Assembly (NCBI RefSeq): GCF_016802725.1
Contig: NC_052668.1
Span: forward strand, 16,597,001-16,661,000
Length of the DNA: 64,000 bases
Direction: 5' to 3'
Origin: Solenopsis invicta
Taxonomy: Eukaryota > Arthropoda > Insecta > Hymenoptera > Formicidae
The notes beneath the pieces were generated by a model. That model was not told the DNA's origin and ran no database searches. It saw only the letters and a list, made by a program, of their open reading frames with translations. Positions 47,957 to 59,040 of this stretch are shown in pieces. A program made the position numbers and the translations under genes. Position 1 is the first letter of the stretch, and each line of letters begins with the position of its first letter.

Positions 47957-50036
47957 ATTGAAAATTCGCTTTATCCGACCGGCGTAACAATAGACGGTAT
48001 CACGATAATTGGCTGACGTTTAATGGGAGTGTTCGATTGTATTTTCGGTTGCTAACAATAACCATTCGCGATGGCACGATACCATGCGGCACGTGCATAA
48101 TTAGGATTGTTATAGCGATACGCCGATAACAACGGTAATAATACTAATAATAAAAATAACAGCAGCGCGTACGCTACAGGAAAAAAAAGGCAGACTGCAA
48201 AGTAAAACGCAGCGATAGCGCGTTGCGTTGTGAAAAATTATTTTGCTCCTTTGGTGAGAAAAAAAATACGACGAGAGAAATAAAATGAAATTTTTAAAAA
48301 CCCGCACACCCCGTGTAATGCAATCCTTTTGTCCGCTTAATTAAACGCGTATCCCGCGTTTGCCTTTTGTTTTCTTTAATACGCTATATCTTTTACAAAT
48401 ATACAGGGCTGTTTATTCTGCGCTTCGATCCGTACCGCAATATTTTGCCGCGTAACGAACGACACGAGCAAAAATGGTCACGGCGTACCTAATGGTCGGC
48501 GGAGCTTCGAGCATCGTGCGTTTTATTGTCGGGCATTTTTCGGTGCCGGGGAACTCGCGAGCGTGGCCTTGCGAGTCGCAAAACAACGTTGGCCGATCGT
48601 AAGAAAACCACGGCCGGTTATATCCCCAGCGCGAGAACACGCATCTCGTTAAGTGAGAACAAGCGCCGCAAAAGGTACGTACGATTCTCCTCTTACGGCC
48701 TTCGGGAATGAAGCCCTAAGAGCTTTAAAGGACTCGCGGGCTTCGTGGAAGGCGTTGCAAGAAAATAATTTCTTGCCAGCTGCGCAACGGGCGCGAAGAG
48801 AGATCCCCGCCGTAATTTCCACCGTAACAGAGTCATTACTCGTCGTACAAAGTGAACCTAGTCATTGTGACGCGAATAAAAATATCGCGCATGAAAATCT
48901 AGGAATGCTCATCGCGCCATTTAAATTCGTGCGTCGAATCTCGATGGTCCAATTATCTATGTAAATTTCCCCGCGCAAAGACCGCCGGCGCGTGATAATC
49001 ATATATGTATATCGTATCGCTCGTTCTATTCATTCATTAATTAAAAAAACATAATTCTTCTTCTTGCTTAGAGTAGTACAACGTCTCGAATGAAACCCGA
49101 ATTATTGGGTTGGAACAAAAATTCATAGCAGCATATTGTATGCGATTACATGAATTTATGTACACAAATGGACGAGCCTGAACAATTGTTTGTTGAATTT
49201 CACTTATAAACAACGCTACGAATGCCGGACTTGAGAATCATTAAATTAACTACTGCGTTTCGCCATCGTGATAGTTAACGTTCGTTCACCAGGGTAAAAT
49301 TTTCCGACGGTCTTGCCACGTGCGTGTGAGGCTATCGCGCGTTCGTGCGCGTAATCATATTTAATCGTGTCCCGTCGTCGATCTAACAAATTATCACTAA
49401 TAGCTGGTATGAAGCGCACATTGAGGGTTCTCAAACCGCGGCCGATACGTGGGCGTTGCGTAGGCGTCGCATTATGCAAGCAAATTACTCGATCGTAGAA
49501 ACTACCGCTCCCGGTGATACAAGACGACGTCGACGTCGTTCAGGATCAGATAAACGGCGCGGCGAACTTAATGCCCGCGCTCATTCGAGGGCCGCGTTTA
49601 CGTCAGAAAAATTTATCGATCCGAACGCGCCTCGAATGGATACGCGGGACATTTATGCGGGACATATAAACGTCCCGGAGAAAATTCGCGTCGTTACAAG
49701 CGAATTACTTTCGCGTAATGGCACTCCTACAAGTCGCCTCGCGGGAAGATGAATACGTCGAATCGTTCGTTTCGTGGAAAGCATCGTTTAAAAAAAAAAA
49801 AACTATTTTTTTGAAAATTATAACGACATACGTACGCGTGTTATTATGGTACTATCGTTAGTCATTCTGCCAGGATTACCTTTTGTCGCGCGAATGACAT
49901 AATCCAAGTTAAATCCAAGTTGATCGAAAACAAGATTCATCGTATTGGACGCGGACTCTACTCTGTATTCTTCCCTCGTAAAGTTGCGTAAGCTGTTATT
50001 TATTCATCTCCGCGCTGAGACATCTCTAGACGGGGG
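47957..50036. other. Unique sequence, no recognisable gene
   Basis: CG-rich with short AT patches and a poly-A run near 49.79 kb. Frames at 48.65-48.96 and 49.46-49.75 kb are unsupported. Confidence 0.5.
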
Positions 50037-50517
50037 ATGGATAAAATAATGTGGACACCTGGGAAATACGTTGCATCTTTTATTAATAAGAGCCCATCGT
50101 TTGTCTTTAATACAGATTTTATTCACGTTTGGAACAAGGCCGTGCGATGCTTAGCCAGTACAATGTTACATCATTCTTTCAGCAGGAACATCTTTTAAGA
50201 GATATTGGAGAAGAAAATCTGTTTTTCACTCTGCCCTTCAGGAGCGCCCACGGCAACACGGTGATATATTCAAGGCGGTAACGCTGGTCGGAAAAAACAT
50301 TAAATTTTTAAAGAACAAAGGCCAATTTGGAAAATAGTGTGAGAAGCAAATTTCTTTCTCCAACAGCACTTGTGTGATCAATTGAAATAATAGTACGACA
50401 TTCCACTGATTGTGAAAACATTACATGACCTTATTCCAAACGAGGCTAAAATATGTGTTAAAGATAAATGGTAGATTAATTAGATCTCTTATTAAAAAAA
50501 AAAAAAAAAAAAAAAAA
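50037..50517 (+). pseudogene. Decayed Tc1-like transposon with transposase C-terminal remnant
   Basis: Near the right end the plus strand reads MTLFQTRLKYVLKINGRLIR (50425-50484). This fits the C-terminal pattern of Tc1-like transposases (a methionine, then S/Q-x-R-L-K, V-L/I-K-x-x-G, Y/L-I/T-K/R). About 15 codons upstream in the same frame, NN preceded by a stop (50383-50391) looks like a mutated WNNI-type motif. Three in-frame stops lie between 50383 and 50418, so the gene is broken. The left end has GATAAAATAATGTGGACACC, which resembles an element terminus, but no matching right terminus was found; a run of about 24 A ends the unit. The middle, 50.1-50.35 kb, is not recognisable as transposase. 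The Tc1 assignment rests mainly on the C-terminal motif. Confidence 0.55.
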
Positions 50518-51064
50518 TTCCCATTTCCTGTTTACGTTATTTTGTCCATCTCTTCCGTACGTTTCGCGTGCATTACCCTACAAACACTTCCGCTGAAAAT
50601 TAATAAACTTTAAACGAAATCTCGACCGTGCTGGGGCAGTCTCTGGAGCTCTCTATGGCGTCGCTGATTGGGGATGACGTTACACGATTGAAACCGCTAA
50701 TCTGGGTGAAAATTGCTTCCGAGACCGCAGATAGAGTAACGCGCGAGCGCGGGAGCGGAGCGAGCGGGACTGTCAACGGCAGAGACCGGCCGGTCTCACG
50801 AGCGAGGAGAGATTAGTCGCAAACGCGTTTGTAATGCCGTGTAAATCCCCGCGATTCGTCGTAAGTCCATTAACAGCGCCGGTGGAACACGACCGCCGGC
50901 GATGCACCGGCCGGAATACCATTATCAGCGCGGTAAACAAGTTTCTCGACGGCGTGCTCCTCTCTGTCTCTCTCTCTCGACGAAATCGAGTTGTCTACAG
51001 ATTTCCAGGTATTGCTTCCTGGCTGCGTTCCAAGTCCACACCGCGTTATCCCCGAGTTATCCTC

Positions 51065-51066
<2 letters not shown>
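50518..51066. other. Unique sequence, no recognisable gene
   Basis: CG-rich. No gene recognised. Confidence 0.45.

Positions 51067-51103
<37 letters not shown>
51067..51103. repeat. GA microsatellite
   Basis: About 18 GA units. Confidence 0.97.
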
Positions 51104-51106
<3 letters not shown>

Positions 51107-51348
51107 CCGTTACCGACGATCTTCGCCGATTGACCGCGAGAGAGAATGAGACTGCGTATGTGTCGTATACAAGATTTTAAAAAATAAAGAAAAAAGTATT
51201 TTACATGATAGTATGCACCGCCCTGAGTAAAGAAAAAACCTTACACAGGTCGAAAAATCAAACGCTTCCGAAATATAAACAATTTTTTTATGTTAGTATC
51301 ATTGACTAATTGATTTCTGCGTATTGCAACCATTGGATACAAAAAAAA

Positions 51349-51466
51349 AATTAATTGCAGCTATTTGCAGCAACAAAATACAATCTGTATGTAGTAGCCA
51401 AATTTTAATTATATATAATTAAAATTTAGCTACCTACATATAAACTCTTGCTGCTGCAATTAATCT
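51349..51466. repeat. Imperfect hairpin, about 118 bp
   Basis: ATTAATTGCAGC, ATGTAGTAGCCAAATTTTAA on the left faces ATTAATTGCAGCAGC, ATGTAGGTAGCTAAATTTTA read from the right. The centre is near 51410 (ATATATA). A small foldback element; its TTTAGCTA words also occur in family E. Confidence 0.7.
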
Positions 51467-51797
51467 TTTCTTTTTCGTGTAAAGTTAAGTAACTATGCTT
51501 AAGAGCAGCAGAGCGAAAAAAATTTCGAAACCAGCCATATAAGAAAGAAATTCAGTGCTTCTCTCGTTTGGAGGACACTTCATGAGCGGTTACGTGTATG
51601 CGCGGCGTTCGATGTGCACTTCTCCAATCGATTACAATTTTTTCCACCGGCTTCGAGCACCCGCATCGACGACTTTTCCACTGTGTGCCTTTCCACTCGA
51701 CGAGATTCAATCGGTAATTCATTAACTTTTCGCCGAATCAGATCTCGGATGAGAATCGTCTTGTTTACGCACCGCGCGAAAGAATAATAGTGACAAG
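51467..51797. other. Unique sequence between two foldback elements
   Basis: Nothing recognised. Confidence 0.4.
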
Positions 51798-52210
51798 TAC
51801 ACTGCAAACCCAAGTGTGTAAACGTGTAGTCGCTTTTTACGCTTTTTATGCGTCAAATTAAATTTATGCTTGTAATTTTTGTACTCGTTAAACACTTGGA
51901 CGTGTATCAATATTAAGTTACACGCACGTCTGGGCAAACAAAGAAATTACACGCACATAAATGCGTAAAAAATGGCTACACGATTTTACACACAAAAATA
52001 CACACTTGACTTTGCAGTATAGAGTATGTAAAAAATTGCGTAATCACTTTTTATGTGCGTGTAATTTTTTTTTTATGTGCTTAGACGTGCGCGTAATTTA
52101 ATATCGATACACGTCTAAGCGTGCAAAGAGTACGGAAATTACAATAAATAAATTTAATTTAATGCGTAAAAAGTAATTACACTTTTTTACACAGTTGAAT
52201 TTGCAGTGTA
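51798..52210. mobile_element. 413 bp MITE with TACACTGCAAA ends and ~190 bp inverted arms
   Basis: Left terminus TACACTGCAAACCCAAGTGT faces right terminus TTGAATTTGCAGTGTA. The arms pair over most of their length: TTTTTACGC, CAAATTAAATTTAT against TTAAATTAAATTTAT, GACGTGTATCAATATTAA against GACGTGTATCGATATTAA, CGCACGTCTGGGCA against CGCACGTCTAAGCA, and AAATTACACGCACATAAA in both. The outermost TA on each side is compatible with TA target duplication and CACTGCAAA termini. No coding sequence inside. Confidence 0.85.
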
Positions 52211-54629
52211 AAAATAGCATCGGCGAGACGAGGGAAGTAACAGTGAGGGATTTAAGAGATATTAAAAATGTCGGGGAGCAAATATTTGCGGCAACGTCTT
52301 CTTGGCCTCGTTCCAAATAAACATTGGGAGACGAATGATTTTCAAGATAATAATTTCCACTCATGGCCGAGCGTTGTCGAGATAATTTGTCTTCTGGCTC
52401 GGTACGTCCCTTTACGGACAATCGTTCAATCCATTTCTGAAGATTTCGCAACGATTTTTGCTATCTTGTCGACCATTCGCGTATACGATCGCTTATCAAA
52501 AGCAATTTTCCCATATCCCGTGGTAACGAGATTGAAATTAAAAACATTTTATTCCTCGCAGATTGGCATGCCGTTCTATATCGGAAAAGTTATAAAACGA
52601 AACTCCTATTCTCCGCGTATACGAAATAAAAATAAAGCTCGCAGCCGGAGGTAAAATAGTAAACCATTGAGCGCAAGAATCTCCAATATCGCGAAAATAA
52701 AAAATTTCAACTTCCCGTGAAATCGAGTTGTTTCGCGGATTTTCAGTTATTGTTCCGTGGCACGATTCCAAATTTTCTCGCCGCGGACATCCCGATATCC
52801 TTACAGCTATCATCGAAGCGAGACTTGAGCGACCATAATCCCCCCTTCCGTCCGCAGCTCTACTTTTTCTATAAAGATTACAACAACGATATTACATCGT
52901 CATGTTAGAGCTCTCGTTCTCAACCGTGGAAAAATGTTGGTGGTCCGCCGCAGTGCTGCTCCGGCGCAGAAATTCCGGGAATGCTTTCGCGCACACGACT
53001 CGAGTGATTAAATTACTATTTTAATGAGTCACGTTAAAAATTTACATTTTCGCGCTGCGAAAGAGCGAACCTAAATTGCTCTTGGCGCGCAGGAGATAAA
53101 AATAGTCTCGCTAATTGCGTTTAGCGAGCGGAAGGCGTAGCCGACGTGCCGTGCCGCGCGGAACACACACATCCGACGTTTCTGCCCGCGATTTTCCTGC
53201 ATTACGGCAAATACGAAAAGCAAATTGCGGCGTAATTGCGTGCGTTATTAAACGGCGACTTGCGAGACGCCGCCGCGGAGGCAGCCGGGGCTCGTTTAAA
53301 GTTTCTCTTTCGTTCCGTGCGCACCGTGATGACGTCTCGCTCGGCCAAGGAACCATCGCCTGAGCGTTGTCTCTGCCTCAAGGTGTACACACGCTTCACC
53401 CAGAACGACGCAATTACGCGGCTAATGAAGGAACTTTCTTCGAGAAGGTTATCTTCCACGTCAAGCCCATGGCCGCGGCGCGAAAACGACCGACGACGCG
53501 GCACGGCCAATGACAAGCGTCGCCCTAACTTCTTGCCGCCTTATCGGAACGAGGCATCAGCCTCGCCTGTGCAGCCAACCCTTATTTTTACGATCTCGTC
53601 GCCGGTCACCCCCTTCCTTAACTGTCATCAACCCCTGGAGTCGAGAAACGACTAGTTTTTATCAGGAATAATAATTAATTTCATTTCATTTTGTTATTAG
53701 CACCTATTTAGAGAGTTGCTTGCGCCACACACAGTCTGTTAACGCGCAAAGTTTAAATTCTGCTGGAAATTTACCAGGTATTCTAATTTTCCATAAAAAA
53801 ATTATAATATTGCTTAAAAAATTATATTTGGTAAATGGAAATATTTTTTAATATTCTTTTTATATATTTTTAAGTAGTTTTATATTTATATTTTAAGCTG
53901 AAAATTCACCAAACATAAAAATACTTGGATTCATTAAATAAATTTAAAAACAAATTTTTTTTTCTAAAAAAATATAATATTTGGTTAGGAGTTTCTAGTA
54001 TAATTATAAAATAAATTTCTAGTATTATGGCTGTACAGCTTAAGTTTCATTTCTACTTAAAAAAAAAAAAAACTTTTTATAAACGTTTGCGAGATTAACA
54101 GAGATTGATAGCAAATTACAATATTTTTTTTTATTTACGTAAGCATTTTAAAGTCGCAGTTGCAGTGGGAACCACTGCTCGGGACTGACAGGCTTAAATA
54201 GATATAAGAACGACAGTATAGAATGAGACTGACCTTGTGAGTGAGGAGCCAACCTGAATTTAATCCTGCGGAGCCACGTTGCCCCGAGATTACACCAGAC
54301 AGACAAATAACAGTAATAAAAACGTGATGCAGTAGCCTTCGCATTTTCTGACATGCGCACATACGTGTACACGTATGTTAATCCGCGGAACGGCAATTAA
54401 GTCTCTCGCAACGGATTTTCCATTCAGACGTCCTTACGAGATCTTACCGTTCGCTTATGCTAATTCGTCAATTCTTTTCTACTTTATTGTAAGACAACGG
54501 GATAATGTCGTAATAGACATTGAGCGTAATAAATGTATTAACTAAGCGAGAATTGCTGTTCTATTTTTATACGAGAAAAACTCACTTACTGTTGTCTCCT
54601 TGCACAGCATATACACATAAGAATAAATG
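52211..54629. other. Unique sequence, no recognisable gene
   Basis: A 128-codon plus-strand frame at 52268-52654 has a balanced composition but no domain I know, and a minus-strand frame overlaps it. 53.1-53.65 kb is CG-rich with overlapping frames. 53.75-54.15 kb is AT-rich with a doubled TTTCTAGTAT near 53.99-54.03 kb. Confidence 0.45.
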
Positions 54630-54860
54630 TAGCATTTAAAAATTTAGCTAGATATAAATCAGAAAATATTTTTATGTTGAGCCATCAAAATAATCCTACG
54701 AGACGCCCAAGATTGTTGCTGCAAATAAATATTTTTGACATACTAGAACCCAAGAACATCCAACACCATTTTTTTTTAACGGACCAATTATTTTCAAGTC
54801 TGTAGTTCAGCAAAATTGTTCTTTCAATTGCAGCAAATTGTATTTAATATTAATATTTTT
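54630..54860. mobile_element. Foldback MITE (family E, copy 2)
   Basis: Shares with the 18.95 kb copy the order AAAAATTTAGCTAG, TCAGAAAAT, AGCCATCAAAATAATCCTA, GAGACGCCCAAGATTGTTG (there AAAAATTTAATTAG, TCTGAAAAT, GGATCATCAAAATAATTA, GGACGCTCAAAATAATTG). The right part pairs weakly with the left part. Its right end CAGCAAAATTGTTCTTTC matches the window start. Confidence 0.6.
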
Positions 54861-57612
54861 AGCAAAATTATAATTTGTAATATTTATGTGCACACATCTA
54901 GACACACACGCGATTACAAATACCTACGTATATATATGTTATAAAAGAGATTAGTATGCAAATGGTCAATGATATTTGAGTAGATTCATGACTCTAGAAA
55001 ATCTTTGTTGCTTGTTCTGTAACGAGACGCGCTTAACATAGTCCATTTAGCGGCAATCTCGGCTTAGTTAAGAAATCGAGTGAGGTCTTGGCTAATTAAT
55101 ACAAACGAGCGTCTTGGCTCATGAAGATAGGCATCGCGGGCTATTACATCCCATTTTTGTCCAAGACCGGGTACAGGCCGTCGTTTCCACCGTGCGCTTA
55201 TTCCCGTCCTGTTCATAAAATGAATACTGCAGGAGTGACGTAACGGTTTCATTTTCTCTAACGCGTGTGGTTTTGATTTCATTCGAAGGCACGTATATAC
55301 GCGCACTTTAAAATACGATAGCACAGGCAATTACAGTACATTAAAGTAACGAGATTCTGATGCTAATTTTTCTGTCGATATTGCGACATGTGTGCGCGCA
55401 AAACTACCTCCAATTATAATAACGTCATCGTATAAAAGAAAAAAAAATAAAGATTGCTGCGTAAACAGTGCAAAGTATGCGAGCGATGAACGAGAAATTG
55501 ATCAGTACGTAATTCGCAATTTGAATATAATATATATTCAGCTATATATTTACGCTATATTTGGATTTATGCACTTCACGCGAGGTATAAAATAATCTCG
55601 TCCCTTTTACGAGCACGTTGTAAACTGTTATCAAGATTATCCCGCATGGACAGTGGCCAGTGATCCTGATCGTCGATAGCAGAAACGCGAAAAACATTTA
55701 GCAATCTTATCTCTACAAATTTCAGCGTTCCGATTAACTTGTAGAAAAAATTCAAATAATCGTGATAAATAGGGAGAGCGTGATAGCTGGCAATATGCGA
55801 AAGCTCGCGCGAAGCTAGCCGTGAATATTTAATTAATTAACACGGAGTAAGTGAAAATTTGCATAAGGCTGGCAAACGTCCCACGCGTGCGAAATATTCT
55901 CGAGACACGTTTCGTATCGCCTCTTTCAGACTTTTAGTTATACCAATTCCATTCACCGTCGGAGCGCACGAGTACACAAGTTATAAACAACTCTCCACGT
56001 CATTATCGAGAATTATTAATCTCCAATTGCTGACCGCAATAATTGCTCCGCGGAACAAAACGACTGCAAGTCGCGCAATATCCAATCGTAAATTATTAAA
56101 ATAAGATCGCCACATCGCATTTTATCAACTTCGATACTCTGAAAAACAAATAAATGTGTAAATATTAAAAAAAAAAGTTAGTTGAATATTTAATCGCCGC
56201 CGGTCGTTTCACATCAAATGTCGTAACTGATTTCAATTGCGAAAGCCACGGCGCGTTTGCAATGGAACAATTTAAATTCTTTACATAGCGGATACAAAGA
56301 TCCACGTGTGCTCTGTAATTTATTCCGCGTGTCTTTTTTTTTTATATCCCCGCGACGGGCGAACGTGTAGCTTTAATAACTAGGTATCCGCGGTGTCTAA
56401 ACGAAAGACCACTTTCGAAATATTCAAATCAGGCTTCGTGGAAGCGACACGCACGGCCGGCGTATAAATAATTACAGCAATGACGAATAATTTATACGTA
56501 AACTCGCGAGCCCGCGGCTAATCGCACATTCGTTCGCCCCTCGACATTGGTATGATAATCTGGTGTTATCCGGATCAGTCGACAACTTTCTCTGTTCTGC
56601 TGAGGAAAAAAAGGAATCTGTGATCGCGAGGAAGCTCTCTATAATTATCGATTAAAGTCAATCAAATTGCGATACAACTAGAAGATTAAGTCTAGAAGAT
56701 AAGATGGAAATTATAATCACTTCATTCAGCGCGTGTGTGTTCCTTGGAAATTATTAACTGCACCGATAGACAGATTAAACTACCGTCGTAAATAATTCAG
56801 AAACGTGTTTTGCGTCAGTCGAAATATATTTTAATTTATTAAATAAATTAATTTTAAAATCTCTTCAAATCCCTTTTAATTAAAAATCTCTCATTTAAAA
56901 ATAAATATTACAAAATTAAGTAAAAGAGAGATTAATATTTAATTAATTTACACTCGAGAAAAAATTGCTTTACTCTCGACCAAAAATATTTTATTAACAC
57001 AGAAATTAGAAGACAAACATAAACGTCGATCATAACATAAATTACGAAGATAGTCACGCGTTATTAGATGAATCAGATACGGTATAAGGAAACGGATTAA
57101 AATATCTTTACGGTGTCTGGAATTGAATGTTCGCTTAGGTTAAGCATCCTCATTAGATTATTCTCCATCCATTATGGTGCATCTCGAACGCCATGGGCGG
57201 TCTTCGAAACGAGATGCACAAAATAAGAGAAGTAACGGGATAATGCTGAAGGCAAGGAAATTAAGGACAATTTTCATGTCAATGCAATAGTTGTACAGTG
57301 TATGGTGTCCGTCGTTAAATCGTATAGATAATAATCCCGATTTAAATTGATGGATATTTTTAGAATTAATTTCATTAGGACGCTAAATTGAATAGCCATC
57401 AACCGTTAAACCTGTAATGTAATTAGTATTTATCAGCGAGTCATTATATGCTTGTTAATTAACTAATTAAATTAACTAAGAAAACAAAATTGCAATTCTG
57501 TGATATTAGCATCAAACATGATGTGATGTATTTTGCATTTTTAACTCTGTAACTATGAAAGTTAAAATTTAATATCAATAAATAAATAGAAAATATATGT
57601 AAATGTGAAACG
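54861..57612. other. AT-rich unique sequence, no recognisable gene
   Basis: An 88-codon minus-strand frame at 55064-55330 and an 81-codon plus-strand frame at 55859-56104 are unsupported. A short facing pair AATCTCTC/GAGAGATT lies near 56.89-56.93 kb. Confidence 0.5.
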
Positions 57613-57728
57613 CTGCTCCAATAACTTGAAATATTATTTTACATTTATAATATTTAATGTATAAATATTAAATATTATAAATACAATAAACGTTATACAT
57701 AAAATAATACTTTAAATTAATGGAGCAA
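57613..57728. mobile_element. 116 bp foldback MITE
   Basis: CTGCTCCAATAACTTGAAAT and TATTATTTTA on the left face ATTGCTCCATTAATTTAAAG and TATTATTTTA read from the right. TATAATATTTAAT occurs at the centre. Small, AT-rich and non-coding. Confidence 0.7.
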
Positions 57729-57891
57729 TATTAGATTGTCGCATATAACTGGCCACAATGGAAACCAATTTGAAATGTTTGAAAATGTATTATGCCAGAT
57801 CAATCCTTTTAATGGAAACCAATCCCTTTAATCACGTTGTAAAAATTTATTTAGTCAATGGTGCGTCACAGGGGAGGTCTGAAATATCGCG
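57729..57891. other. Short unique stretch
   Basis: Nothing recognised. Confidence 0.4.
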
Positions 57892-58407
57892 TCAATAGAA
57901 GCACTCAATGTAACCAGCCAGAAATGTGCCCAAGAAGGAGCTTTTCTTCAACGGATGGAATTGATTTTTCAACAAGATGTCCACACGCGCGGCCTTTTAC
58001 GCACGGCCGAAAGGTCGTATAACGAAGTTACGAGGGACGAGAGTAGGATTAGACAAAGGGCTAAGTAGTTCTGGCGAAAGACGAGTTGGCACCGGACTAG
58101 ATTGTTCCGCACAGGGGTTACAAGAGGAAAGGAATGAAGTGGACAGGGGTGGACGGATCCAATTATACCCCCTACAATGGGATTAGCTCACCACCGTGCT
58201 CGTCGTAACCTCAACGGGCAAAAAGGTGAGGCGGGAGCCTGTATACCGTGTGCACGAAACCTTGCCGTAAGGCACCGATGTCTTATCGAGCTGTCCGTTG
58301 GGTGCCATTATGTCCTTGATCTCTCCTATCACGACATTAGCCGGTGATCGATCGTCGAAAGGGAAGCAAATCCGATCCTCCAGCTCATAGACCTGACGTC
58401 GCTCTAT
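57892..58407 (-). pseudogene. Coding-like minus-strand frame with two in-frame TAA stops, family unknown
   Basis: One minus-strand register stays open for 74 codons (58407-58186), stops at TAA 58183-58185, continues 61 codons, stops at TAA 57997-57999, and continues 34 codons to TGA at 57892-57894. The first segment has balanced, protein-like composition (it includes VYELEDRICFPFDD, VVIGEIKDIMAPNGQ and SRLTFLPVEV). Upstream, the same register shows further stops at 58408-58410 and 58423-58425. I do not recognise the protein. Alternatives are a true terminal exon ending at 58183 with a weak acceptor near 58395, or a chance frame; a plus-strand frame of 69 codons (57977-58186) overlaps it. GC is moderate, unlike the AT-rich repeats nearby. 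Translation is not proven. Confidence 0.35.
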
Positions 58408-59040
58408 CTATTTTCTGATGCGTCACTCGATTAAAGCCTTGAATATCTAATTTCCCTCTAATTTGAAATAAAGAATACTTTCAATGAAAGTCAACTTTTA
58501 ACTGTTAAGAGGAAAAATTGAAACTACATTTTTCCCCCGATCTACACCATTAAACGATTAAATCTTCGGTAAATGGCCAGAAAAGCAATACATTCGGTTG
58601 CAAATCAGCAGCATCCCGAAATCAATGGAGTGAGGAAAGTCCAGAAACAGGGTCAACGAGTTCGTCATTCACCCAGACGTAAATCTTTTCAAAACACGAT
58701 ACCTACAAGAAGAAAAAAAAGAGGGAGAAATTTTTATCTTCCCCTGCAATGAAGAAAGCGAGGAGCCTTTTCGTACCCCTCAATTCTGTAGCTTGTCGCG
58801 CCACACCGCGTCATTCTCGACGTTGTGAGAGCAAAGAAGCCACTCCGACAGATGTTCAACTGCTCGAGAGATGCTCCAGAAGAACTGGTGGTCCTTTACA
58901 GCCGATACTCTCGTGTGCGATTCGAAAGTCTCGGGAAGGGTCCTACAGAGAGGTCTTGGAGAAATGAATGCGAAAATAATTATGACTCTTTCTCTCTGAA
59001 TCACTCGATGAAACCGTTTTAAAACCAATTGCTACACTTT
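58408..59040. other. Frame-rich stretch beside the putative pseudogene
   Basis: Plus-strand frames at 58573-58752 (59 residues, Lys/Arg-rich) and 58749-58967 (72 residues) overlap as ATGA. A minus-strand frame runs at 58780-59028 (82 residues). None is recognised, and the strand cannot be chosen from sequence alone. Confidence 0.35.

Noticed and set aside
52268..52654. 128-codon plus-strand frame beginning MSGSKYLRQRL
   Set aside because: Balanced composition, but no family recognised and a 117-codon minus-strand frame overlaps it.
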